From Syntrophales bacterium (GTDB lineage: Bacteria > Desulfobacterota > Syntrophia > Syntrophales > UBA5619): a stretch of 6,174 bases of DNA. Below the pieces are notes generated by a model. The model did not search any database, was not told the origin of the DNA, and saw only the letters and a program-made list of their open reading frames with translations. Within the stretch, counting starts at the first letter, position 1. The number at the start of each line of letters is the position of its first letter. The translations under genes and the position numbers were made by a program. This document shows positions 1 to 5,447 of this stretch, in pieces. The stretch covers positions 1-6,174 of the forward strand of contig JAQTRB010000107.1 of NCBI GenBank assembly GCA_028712015.1, given 5' to 3'.

Positions 1-174
1 CAGAACCTGGCCCACGTCGATCAGAGAACCGTCGAGCTGGTTGATTCGCTGAATCTGCGCGCCGTTCGATTGCCGTTCATGAGAAACACGACCGGATGCC
101 TCAGTCGCCACCAGCCACGGTCATCGGGCGGTTCTGACCCAACGGGATCGAATATCAGGAGACAAGATGATTTT

Positions 175-204
175 TTAGACGTACACGGGGAAAAGGTGTA
201 TAAG
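175..204 (+). promoter_or_regulatory. Putative sigma70-type promoter for the DUF433/DUF5615 module
   Basis: A -35-like TTAGAC (175-180) and a -10-like TATAAG (199-204) are separated by 18 bases. They lie about 55 bases upstream of the DUF433 start and follow a T-rich stretch (171-176). The match is reasonable but not perfect, and assignment rests only on motif and position. Confidence 0.45.
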
Positions 205-245
205 GATCCGTGGCTTCAATGCATAAAGTCGTATGTGCAGGGAGC

Positions 246-252
246 AAGGAGG
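246..252 (+). promoter_or_regulatory. Strong ribosome binding site that fixes the DUF433 start
   Basis: AAGGAGG ends 5 bases before the ATG at 258. This near-perfect Shine-Dalgarno sequence favours 258 over an in-frame ATG further upstream at 210, which would add 16 residues of non-family sequence. Confidence 0.8.
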
Positions 253-257
253 GCCCC

Positions 258-482
258 ATGAAGACCTACGAGAAAATTGAGATGAATCCGCAGATCATGT
301 TCGGGAAACCGGTCATCAAAAACACGCGGATTACCGTGGAGCAGATTCTCCGGAAGCTGTCGGGCGGGATGACCATCGAGGAGATTGTCAAGGATCATCC
401 CCATCTGACCCCGGAGGATATCTATTCCGCCCAGGCCTTTGCCGCCGACTATCTGGCCGACGAACAGATCGCTTTCGGATAA
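258..482 (+). CDS. DUF433 family antitoxin-like protein
   Basis: This 74-residue protein matches the DUF433 family (PF04255) along its length. The hallmark GKPVIKNTRITVEQIL lies at about residues 16-31. It is followed by the helix-turn-helix-like block GGMTIEEIVKDHPHLTPEDI and a C-terminal helix (YSAQAFAADYLA). Family members are small DNA-binding proteins thought to act as VapB-like antitoxins, repressing their own operon and neutralising a DUF5615 PIN-like partner. That partner is encoded 11 bases downstream, which supports the role. The ATG at 258 is chosen because of the Shine-Dalgarno at 246-252. The family assignment is firm; antitoxin activity is inferred from family and gene pairing. 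Confidence 0.88.
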   Translation: MKTYEKIEMNPQIMFGKPVIKNTRITVEQILRKLSGGMTIEEIVKDHPHLTPEDIYSAQAFAADYLADEQIAFG

Positions 483-493
483 CGGGTGAATCC

Positions 494-865
494 GTGCAAT
501 TTCTTGCCGATGAGTGCTGTGACGCAGGCATCGTGGCCAGTCTCCGGGCTGCCGGCCACGATGTCTCCTATGTGCCCGAACAGCAGGCAGGCATCTCCGA
601 TGATGAAGTCCTGCAAACCGCCTTTCGCGAAGGTCGCATCCTAATAACGGAGGACAAGGATTTCGGGGAGCTCGTTTACCGTCTGAAGAAACCTGCCTAC
701 GGCATGATTCTGATCCGTATCGACGTCCGGGAGAAACACCGGAAATGGCCGCGTGTGGAAGCGCTGATCGCCAAACATCACGATCGATTACCGGGACATT
801 TTGCGGTGGTCGATCCGGACAAGTATCGTTTCCGCCCGCTGATCTTCAAACAGCCCTCTCGATAG
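494..865 (+). CDS. DUF5615 PIN-like protein, probable toxin partner of the DUF433 protein
   Basis: This 123-residue protein has the DUF5615 (Mut7-C/PIN-like) pattern. FLADECCDAG at the N-terminus supplies the first acidic residues (D6, E7), there is an acidic D36-D37-E38 segment, and ILITEDKDFGELV carries D54 and D56. PIN-fold proteins use such acidic clusters to hold metal and cut RNA, so an RNase toxin role is likely but not shown. The start is GTG at 494, with only a weak GGGTG upstream (484-488). The start lies 11 bases after the DUF433 stop, so translation is probably coupled to the antitoxin. Antitoxin-first order is typical of these modules. All expected acidic positions are present and the length is normal, so the gene looks intact. 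Confidence 0.87.
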   Translation: MQFLADECCDAGIVASLRAAGHDVSYVPEQQAGISDDEVLQTAFREGRILITEDKDFGELVYRLKKPAYGMILIRIDVREKHRKWPRVEALIAKHHDRLPGHFAVVDPDKYRFRPLIFKQPSR

Positions 866-886
866 CCGTAGATCATACCCGCGCTG

Positions 887-901
887 TTCGCGAATTGCGA
901 A
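887..901. repeat. Short inverted repeat after the DUF5615 gene
   Basis: TTCGC (887-891) and GCGAA (897-901) can pair around a 5-base GAATT loop. It lies 22 bases past the DUF5615 stop, in the gap between convergent genes (866-1030). No T-tract follows on either strand, so it is at best a weak stem. Nothing else recognisable is in the gap. Confidence 0.25.
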
Positions 902-1030
902 TGCCGACGCAAGGCGAAGATTCTGAAACTCCCGCAGACCCGGCCCCGCAGTCCCAAGGAAAAGCGCACCCGATTCAGATTGAATAGCTGCTTCGGCAGG
1001 GAATAGGCGACCGACCCGCTATTCCAATGT

Positions 1031-1711
1031 TTAATTCACCCGCTTGATTCCCAGGATCAGGGCTTCGATCTCCGCTTCGATGTTGCGGGAGAGGCGCTCG
1101 ACGGTCTCCCGCTCCTTGGCAATCTCCCCCTGCTGCGCCGCGATCCTCTCTACGATTTCTCCCTGCACGGCCAACGGGGGCACAGGGATGGGGAAGTTGG
1201 CGATATCCTCGGCCCCTATTTTCCACATGCCAACCGCTGTCCTAGCATTGGACTGGAAGTAGGAGCGCCCCAGTGGCGATTGAACAACCTCACACACAAA
1301 GGCAGGCAAGAGTGATTGTTTGAGACGCACACGGATCATGATGTCAGGGAAGACCGTATCAGGTGCGTCCACCGCTGCAATGGCACACTTTGCTATGTGA
1401 TCGTAGCTTCCCACACTGCGGCAAATGAAAAGATCGTCTTTATGGACGGCGAAATGGTCGGCAATTTTCTTCGGGATGATAATGAACTTGCTCGCAGTCA
1501 AATCAAGACCGGCAGGATTGAGGGCGTTGAGTTTCAACATCTTCTGCTCGGTAGGCCTTGCCACGGGTTTGATGCAGTAGCCGTTCATCGTTCCGACCAG
1601 ATGTTTGCCCAGTGGTTCGATCGGGAATTTCGATTTTGTGTAACCCAACAAACCTTCATTGGCGCGGCTCAGATAATTGAAACTCCACCTCTCCAGGTCC
1701 TTCCACCACAT
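1031..1711 (-). CDS. HsdS C-terminal half (second target-recognition domain plus distal conserved region)
   Basis: This 226-residue frame begins at an ATG (1709-1711) two bases after the TAG ending the first part, so re-initiation is conceivable. Residues 1-30 (MWWKDLERWSFNYLSRANEG) match the linker that introduces the second domain in several HsdS proteins. Residues about 31-170 form the second target-recognition domain. Residues 171-222 (FPIPVPPLAVQGEIVERI, then a Glu/Arg-rich coiled coil) are the distal conserved region. It resembles the half-S subunits that some type I and type IIB-like systems use as dimers. It more likely arose here by decay, because no strong ribosome binding site precedes the ATG. 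Confidence 0.6.
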   Translation of the reverse strand: MWWKDLERWSFNYLSRANEGLLGYTKSKFPIEPLGKHLVGTMNGYCIKPVARPTEQKMLKLNALNPAGLDLTASKFIIIPKKIADHFAVHKDDLFICRSVGSYDHIAKCAIAAVDAPDTVFPDIMIRVRLKQSLLPAFVCEVVQSPLGRSYFQSNARTAVGMWKIGAEDIANFPIPVPPLAVQGEIVERIAAQQGEIAKERETVERLSRNIEAEIEALILGIKRVN

Positions 1712-1713
1712 GA

Positions 1714-2334
1714 CTAGGCATTTATCGGCAATCCGTTCCGAGACCGGCGGCGGCGTCCCAAGCCCCTGATAAAGATGTTTCGGCAGCAGATCTCCAAGCT
1801 TTTCCGCGCGCCCGCGGGCAGCGGCAATGTCGCTCTGAGCCTTGCGCCAACGGGCGACAATGCCTCTTGCTCAGGCAATAGTGGAAGGGAGATTTCAAAA
1901 TTGAGAAATTCTTCCTCCTTAAAGCGATTGCGACTTACAGCAGAAGATCCGGTTGATGCTGCATTCACGGCGCGGATCGTCGCTGCCCTGGTACAAAAGA
2001 GATAAAGATATTCCGGGAGAATGCGCGACGGATCGGGGACGAACTGAGGGAACTCGTTAGAGACATAGCAGTCTGCAAACTCGGGGGTCACAACGGCAAA
2101 AGAAGCCTTCCAGGCAAAAAGACGATTGTAAATCAGGGCGCCGTTGACCAGGGGTGTGACGTAGGCGGCGCTCATGCCATCTCCGCGCACGGTTTCCCTG
2201 TGGAAGACACCTTCACCATACCATTTGACGCCAGCCATCTTATATTCCTGATCCGGGTCGGCTTTGATCCGTTTGGTGACTTGCCGGACCAGCGATCCTA
2301 CACGCACACGCTCCCATCCCTTATTCCTTGGCAA
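1714..2334 (-). CDS. HsdS N-terminal half (first target-recognition domain) as currently readable
   Basis: The readable frame gives about 206 residues: a first target-recognition domain (GWERVRVGSLVRQV to FLNFEISLPLLPEQE), then about 49 residues of Arg/Pro-rich out-of-frame sequence ending in a TAG at 1714-1716. The central coiled region that would pair with its distal counterpart and bind HsdM is therefore missing from this product. The same frame is open back to an ATG at 2388, but that extension is shadow sequence of the radC 3' end. If translated, this half would probably be non-functional or poorly folded at its C-terminus. Confidence 0.55.
   Translation of the reverse strand: MPRNKGWERVRVGSLVRQVTKRIKADPDQEYKMAGVKWYGEGVFHRETVRGDGMSAAYVTPLVNGALIYNRLFAWKASFAVVTPEFADCYVSNEFPQFVPDPSRILPEYLYLFCTRAATIRAVNAASTGSSAVSRNRFKEEEFLNFEISLPLLPEQEALSPVGARLRATLPLPAGARKSLEICCRNIFIRGLGRRRRSRNGLPINA
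1863..1864 (-). other. Frameshift site in hsdS
   Basis: On the coding strand the sequence reads GAGCAAGAGGCATTG. Restoring one G to the GG pair gives GAG CAA GAG GGC ATT GTC, i.e. LPEQEGIV, the expected central HsdS motif, and opens the downstream frame. Loss of one base from a short G run is a common slippage or sequencing error. Confidence 0.8.
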
Positions 2335-3112
2335 GTTCCGCGAGACGGCCGGAGTCGCTGTAACTGTAATGATCGCTCCGGCCGACAATCACATGGTCCA
2401 GCAGGACCAGGCCGACCACCGCACAGGCCTGGAGAAGATGGCGGGTCGTCTCGTCGTCGCCGGCCGACGGTTCCGGGTTCCCCGAGGGGTGATTGTGGAC
2501 CAGGACCACGGCGGCGGCGGAGAGGCGGAGCGCCTCCTCAATCACGCGGCGGACATAGAGCGTGGCCTGGGTGGGCGTGCCCTCCGTGATCTCCCGTTCA
2601 CCCAGGAGCCGGTTCTGGCCGTCCAGGAACAGGGCGCAGACACACTCCTGGCGCCTGCCGGTGAAGAGGGGTCGGAAATGGCCGGCCACGGACGTGGAGG
2701 AGGCAAAGCCCGGCGCGGTCAGGCTGCCGGCGCAGAGCCGCTTTCCCAACTCGAAGGCGGCCTTGATCTGGGCGACTTTCGCCGGACCGAGGCCGGGGAC
2801 CTTGCGCAACTCTTCGCTGTGGGCGCGGTCGATCCCGCCGAGTCCCCGGAATTCCTTCAGGAGCAAAAGGGCAAGATCATAAGCGCTTTTTCCGGGTACG
2901 CCCTCTTTCAAAGACCCGCTGCCCACGCGGAGAATGACGGCCAGCAGCTCGGCGTCGGAGAGCCGGACCGGGCCGTCGGCGAGGAGTCGCTCGCGGGGTC
3001 GCTCCTTGACAGGCCAGCTTTTGATCGGCTCGGCACAGAGGGTGCGTTTCGGCTCATTCTTTGCAGCTGGGCGTTTCATGGCAAGACCCTTCCTGGACGA
3101 GGGCGTTCTCAT
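2321..3112 (-). CDS. radC: RadC family (UPF0758) JAMM/MPN-domain protein
   Basis: This protein has both RadC parts. The N-terminal region carries RPRERLLADGPVRLSDAELLAVIL (split around residues 38-61) and a helix-hairpin-helix, ELRKVPGLGPAKVAQIKAA (about 101-119). The C-terminal JAMM metal site has E156, H206, H208, S216 and D219 in HNHPSGNPEPSAGD. All metal ligands are intact. Despite its name, RadC has no established DNA-repair role; family members are common in mobile and defence regions, and their activity is unsettled. The ATG at 3112 overlaps the vapC stop (ATGA), suggesting coupling. An in-frame ATG at 3079 has a better-spaced AGGAAGGG (3087-3094) and gives 252 residues. At the 3' end the frame overlaps the proposed hsdS start. 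Confidence 0.93.
   Translation of the reverse strand: MRTPSSRKGLAMKRPAAKNEPKRTLCAEPIKSWPVKERPRERLLADGPVRLSDAELLAVILRVGSGSLKEGVPGKSAYDLALLLLKEFRGLGGIDRAHSEELRKVPGLGPAKVAQIKAAFELGKRLCAGSLTAPGFASSTSVAGHFRPLFTGRRQECVCALFLDGQNRLLGEREITEGTPTQATLYVRRVIEEALRLSAAAVVLVHNHPSGNPEPSAGDDETTRHLLQACAVVGLVLLDHVIVGRSDHYSYSDSGRLAELAKE
3087..3094 (-). promoter_or_regulatory. Ribosome binding site favouring an internal radC start
   Basis: AGGAAGGG on the minus strand ends 7 bases before the ATG at 3077-3079. It is stronger than the AAGG in front of the ATG at 3110-3112. The shorter radC form (252 residues) may therefore be the main product, or both may be made. Confidence 0.45.
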
Positions 3113-3531
3113 TTCGCCTTGTAGGGAAGCGCCTCCATCGGCAAGAGACCGGCGAGGGCGTCGAATTCCGGGTCCTTGTGGATCAGGACCGCGTTGTTCC
3201 GAATGGCAAAGGCGGCTACCACCGCATCGGCCAGGGAGACATGATGCTCCGCTTTGAGACGGGCCGCAGTCAAGAGAATCGGCTCATCCATGGCCCAGAG
3301 GATCTCCGCCCGCAATTGACGGAGCAGGGCGTAGCGGCGGTCCGCTTCGGCGCGGCCCTTCTCCTGGAGGGTAATATAATAGGTCTCCAGGAGAACCGGC
3401 CAGGGCAGGAGAATGGCGGCATCCCTCAGGACCTTCTCCACCCGGTCGCTCCCCGGTTCATCCTCGATGAAGGTCAAGAGCGCCGAGGTGTCAAGGAGAT
3501 AGGGGCCTCGGGGTGCGGTCGGCTTGGCCAT
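3109..3531 (-). CDS. vapC: VapC-type PIN domain toxin (endoribonuclease)
   Basis: This 140-residue PIN-domain protein carries the usual acidic residues: D14 in YLLDTSALL, E49 in PVLLETYY, D102 in VSLADAVVAA, and D120/D124 in IHKDPEFD. These form the metal-dependent RNase centre of VapC toxins, which cut tRNA or rRNA sites and stop translation; the target here cannot be read from sequence. It starts one base after the stop of the AbrB-type antitoxin gene, and its own stop overlaps the radC start by 4 bases. No catalytic residue is missing and the length is typical. Pairing with the upstream gene makes the assignment as a toxin secure at family level. Confidence 0.92.
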   Translation of the reverse strand: MAKPTAPRGPYLLDTSALLTFIEDEPGSDRVEKVLRDAAILLPWPVLLETYYITLQEKGRAEADRRYALLRQLRAEILWAMDEPILLTAARLKAEHHVSLADAVVAAFAIRNNAVLIHKDPEFDALAGLLPMEALPYKAK

Positions 3532-3532
3532 C

Positions 3533-3769
3533 TTAGCCCCTTTCTTCGCGCTTGCTGTCCGCGCGACGCTCCTTCAACAGACGCGTGGTCAATCCTTCCC
3601 CCCGCCCCCGTCCACGCAGAGAGACGATGGGGTCAGCCGGGGTCGGCACGATGCGAATCGTTTCCCCGTCGTCCAACCAGACCAGCCGTGCCCCTCCGCC
3701 GATCTGATGACGCTTCCGGATCGCCGCCGGGATGACCGTCTGCCCCCGCTTCGTAACTGCCGTTTGCAT
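3533..3769 (-). CDS. vapB: VapB-type antitoxin with an AbrB/SpoVT-like DNA-binding domain
   Basis: This 78-residue protein opens with the swapped-hairpin AbrB signature (VTKRGQTVIPAAIRKRHQI, about residues 5-23), continues with the second strand pair GARLVWLDDGETIRIVP (26-42), and ends in a charged Arg/Glu-rich tail (about 50-78). In this family the N-terminus binds the operon promoter as a dimer and the tail wraps around the VapC active site. A strong GGAGGTG (3774-3780) sits 4 bases before the ATG. Only one base separates its stop from the vapC start, as expected for a coupled antitoxin-toxin pair. The promoter and inverted repeat just upstream are plausible sites of autoregulation. Confidence 0.92.
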   Translation of the reverse strand: MQTAVTKRGQTVIPAAIRKRHQIGGGARLVWLDDGETIRIVPTPADPIVSLRGRGRGEGLTTRLLKERRADSKREERG

Positions 3770-3773
3770 AATT

Positions 3774-3780
3774 CACCTCC
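3774..3780 (-). promoter_or_regulatory. Strong ribosome binding site of the antitoxin gene
   Basis: GGAGGTG on the minus strand ends 4 bases before the ATG at 3769. It is part of a small inverted repeat, CTCC-AATC-GGAG (3777-3788), which could partly mask the site in RNA. It is clearly stronger than the signal in front of vapC, consistent with excess antitoxin production. Confidence 0.75.
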
Positions 3781-3788
3781 GATTGGAG

Positions 3789-3817
3789 ATTTTACAAGGC
3801 ATTATCTGAAAATGCAA
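3789..3817 (-). promoter_or_regulatory. Putative promoter of the vapBC-radC-hsdS operon
   Basis: On the minus strand, TTGCAT (3812-3817) and TAAAAT (3789-3794) are separated by exactly 17 bases, a good sigma70-like arrangement. It lies 20 bases upstream of the antitoxin ATG. No other obvious promoter occurs before radC or hsdS, whose junctions are too tight to hold one. Confidence 0.6.
3800..3816. promoter_or_regulatory. Inverted repeat in the vapBC promoter, candidate antitoxin operator
   Basis: GCATT (3800-3804) and AATGC (3812-3816) form an inverted repeat with a 7-base centre (ATCTGAA), placed between the -35 and -10 elements. AbrB-type antitoxins usually bind such repeats over their own promoter. 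The arms are only 5 bases, so the functional role is inferred from location. Confidence 0.45.
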
Positions 3818-3932
3818 GCCATAGATGTCTTCCTTGGGCAGGCAGGGGTGGTGCACCAGCGTCCCCCGGATCATCTCCTCTTACATATCTTCCCGGAACA
3901 GGCGGGGGAGAGGCGACGCGGAACGGCGGGAT

Positions 3933-3952
3933 CCTCCCTTGGCGAGGGGAGG
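3933..3952. repeat. Hairpin-forming inverted repeat
   Basis: CCTCCC (3933-3938) and GGGAGG (3947-3952) pair perfectly around an 8-base loop. There is no T-tract on either side, so it could stabilise an RNA end or be incidental in GC-rich DNA. Confidence 0.4.
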
Positions 3953-3982
3953 GCTGGCCATGTACCCAAGAAAGTCGCGTCG

Positions 3983-4025
3983 GGGCTGGATGCTGGGTCT
4001 CCCCAAATCACGGAGGATCCAGCCC
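3983..4025. repeat. Nine-base perfect inverted repeat with a 25-base centre
   Basis: GGGCTGGAT (3983-3991) and ATCCAGCCC (4017-4025) are exact complements. Arms this long are unlikely by chance in a short gap. It could form a long-looped stem in the beta-barrel transcript or be a remnant of a small mobile repeat. Confidence 0.5.
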
Positions 4026-4032
4026 TCGACCA

Positions 4033-4073
4033 GCCATCCGGCGCGCTATCCCTGCGGATGGCATGGGAATGCC
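4033..4073. repeat. Two overlapping, mutually exclusive inverted repeats after the beta-barrel gene
   Basis: GCCATCCG (4033-4040) pairs with CGGATGGC (4055-4062) around 14 bases. GGCAT (4060-4064) pairs with ATGCC (4069-4073) around GGGA. The arms share 4060-4062, so only one stem can be complete at a time. The nearer stem begins 4 bases past the stop of the beta-barrel gene. They may act in transcription termination or mRNA 3'-end protection, but no U-tract is present. Confidence 0.4.
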
Positions 4074-4076
4074 GGA

Positions 4077-5447
4077 CTAAAAATAGTACCCGACCTTGAG
4101 CTCCAGCTTGAAGTCATAGGGCTTCTCGCCGAATTCGCTGTCGGTCGGACCGTTGATGAAGCTCGCCTTGAGGCGCAGATCGAAGTTCGTGAAACCCGTG
4201 TAGGCCGCCTCCGGAGAGATCTGGAAGCTCCGATCGTTCAGGTTCACGATCGTCGTGACTGCCGGCGTGAAATAGAGAAAATCGAAGGGCTCCTTCTGGG
4301 AGACCCGCAGATAGAGGTAATCCCGCATCGGATTTGCCCGGCCGAAGTTGCCTTCGGAGAGCTGCGCGGCCCTCTGGAGGGCGGCGTCATTGCCGGTGCT
4401 GCGGTAGGTCCGGTCGGCATTGTTGACGAAGCCGAAGAAATCCGCCATCGCCTCCCCGGAGAACCCCGTCCCGTTCCGATAGTACTCCAGGATCCAGGTC
4501 GTGTCCCGGGCCGTCAGGTAGCGCGTGCCCAGGAGGTAACTCGTGGCGTCATACTCCACTGCCGAGATCCTGCCGGCGGAATCGACCAGTCGCGTCTGGA
4601 CGTCCTTGACGTAGGCCACCTCTCCATGGACCTCCCAGTTCGTCCCGATATTCCGTGAGAAGTCCGCCCCGAAGCGGCTCGTCCGGCTTCCGCCGGTAAA
4701 GGCGATAAAATCGATATCCGTGTCGTAGAGGAGCAAGTAGAGCTTCCCGGCCAGATTCAGGTAGTCCTTCTTGCCGAACTCGTTGTTGATGTGGTCGTAG
4801 ACCGGCTGGACCACCGGCGTGAAGGAGACGGTCTTGAGCGGACCGGCAAAGCTTTTGGTGTAATCGGCCGACAGGGCAAAGATCCCCTCCATGCCCACCT
4901 CGGGGTCGTCGGGGTCCTTGGCACGGTCGATGAACGCCACGGGGTTCCAGGCGTACCCCTTCCCCCACTTGAAGGTCTTTTTCCCCGCATCGATCTTCCA
5001 GGAAGACGATGGGTTCAGAGAAAGAAACCCTTCGTAGAGGTCGGTCTTGTCCTGATCGCCCAAACGGGAAAATTTGTAGTCCGTGTTGGTCTTGAAATAG
5101 AGGCGGCCGATACCCGCCTCCCAACTCCCCTCCAACTGGAGTTTGAGGTTCGCCTCCTCCAGCGACGATCCAATATCCCGGTTGTAATACTTCAGACGGT
5201 AGAGGGAAGAGTCCTGACGGATTCGGAAGAGGGTCGGCTTCATCTCCACGTACCCGCCGAAGTGGTAGGGTTTCTTCTCGATCTCCTTGAGATCGAAGGT
5301 ATAGGTCTCCTCGGCGGGCAACAGGGCCGGCCAGAGCGGAAGGAGAAACAAGGAAAAGAGGAGAAGGCCCATCCCCCCTCCGATGATCCTTCGTCGTCGG
5401 AAAGGGGGTTCACCGTTTCGCCCGGTCGGCACGGCTGTCCCTTTCAT
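4077..5447 (-). CDS. Outer-membrane beta-barrel protein, DUF1302-like
   Basis: This 456-residue protein has a basic N-terminus (RRRR at 17-20), a hydrophobic segment (about 26-44) and a probable signal peptidase site after LLPA (residue 45). The rest is rich in alternating aromatic/polar strands (FGGYVEMKPTLF, LYFKTNTDYKF, SYLLGTRYL, YLYLRVSQK) and ends LKVGYYF. A terminal Phe is the usual signal for insertion by the Bam complex. The overall style resembles DUF1302 or alginate-export-like barrels, but I could not confirm a named family. The ATG at 5447 overlaps the stop of the LolA-like gene (ATGA), so the two are coupled. An in-frame ATG at 5372 would give a shorter signal peptide. Substrate is unknown; a role as outer-membrane partner of an export pathway is inferred from the neighbour. 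Confidence 0.8.
   Translation of the reverse strand: MKGTAVPTGRNGEPPFRRRRIIGGGMGLLLFSLFLLPLWPALLPAEETYTFDLKEIEKKPYHFGGYVEMKPTLFRIRQDSSLYRLKYYNRDIGSSLEEANLKLQLEGSWEAGIGRLYFKTNTDYKFSRLGDQDKTDLYEGFLSLNPSSSWKIDAGKKTFKWGKGYAWNPVAFIDRAKDPDDPEVGMEGIFALSADYTKSFAGPLKTVSFTPVVQPVYDHINNEFGKKDYLNLAGKLYLLLYDTDIDFIAFTGGSRTSRFGADFSRNIGTNWEVHGEVAYVKDVQTRLVDSAGRISAVEYDATSYLLGTRYLTARDTTWILEYYRNGTGFSGEAMADFFGFVNNADRTYRSTGNDAALQRAAQLSEGNFGRANPMRDYLYLRVSQKEPFDFLYFTPAVTTIVNLNDRSFQISPEAAYTGFTNFDLRLKASFINGPTDSEFGEKPYDFKLELKVGYYF

Larger units (their letters stand above)
1..261 (+). other. Unrecognised open frame, possibly the 3' end of a gene fragment
   Basis: Frame 1 is open from the left edge to a TGA at 259-261, so it could be the tail of a gene that begins outside the window. 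The first 28 or so codons read like real protein (QNLAHVDQRTVELVDSLNLR). After that the composition becomes Ser/Arg/Pro/Gly-rich and looks like read-through of non-coding DNA. The frame also runs through a likely promoter (175-204) and the ribosome binding site of the next gene. I do not recognise a family. The best reading is a degraded gene end in the first 90 bases, with the rest non-coding leader. Confidence 0.2.
1031..2334 (-). pseudogene. hsdS: Type I restriction-modification specificity subunit HsdS, broken by a frameshift
   Basis: Adding one base near 1863-1864 joins two frames into a single 434-residue protein of normal HsdS length with the full two-repeat layout. The order is target-recognition domain 1 (about 8-150), central conserved coiled region (about 151-190, LLPEQE then GIVARWRKAQ...EKLGDLLPKHLYQGLG), target-recognition domain 2 (about 215-380), and distal coiled region (about 388-430). 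The out-of-frame stretch translates into conserved central HsdS sequence only in the other frame, which is direct evidence for a lost base. HsdS selects the DNA target for HsdM and HsdR, neither of which is present here. The start is uncertain: a TTG at 2334 fits the usual N-terminus (LPRNKGWERV) and overlaps radC by 14 bases, while an ATG at 2388 lies deep inside radC. A sequencing error cannot be excluded. Confidence 0.85.
3818..4076. other. Non-coding intergenic region rich in inverted repeats
   Basis: This gap lies between the vapBC promoter and the 3' end of the beta-barrel gene. No reading frame here looks like protein. It holds several inverted repeats, listed separately, but none is followed by a T-tract, so I cannot name a classical intrinsic terminator. 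It probably contains the 3' untranslated region of the envelope operon and a boundary between it and the accessory cluster. Confidence 0.5.

Noticed and set aside
778..969. Minus-strand frame overlapping the end of the DUF5615 gene
   Set aside because: Mostly a shadow of the DUF5615 gene, without a ribosome binding site or domain.
866..1030. Bidirectional terminator between the convergent DUF5615 and hsdS genes
   Set aside because: Only a 5-base stem was found, with no T-tract on either strand.
1316..1717. Plus-strand open frame opposite the second half of hsdS
   Set aside because: The minus strand encodes a clear HsdS target-recognition domain; the plus product has no known motif.
2264..3124. 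Long open frame on the plus strand (286 codons) opposite radC
   Set aside because: It is the complement of radC, which has intact HhH and JAMM motifs; the plus-strand product has no recognisable domain and a biased composition.
3524..4658. Two overlapping plus-strand frames (3524-4099 and 3825-4658) covering the intergenic gap
   Set aside because: They run antisense through vapB and the end of the barrel gene, have no convincing start signals, and give Pro/Arg-rich products without a family.
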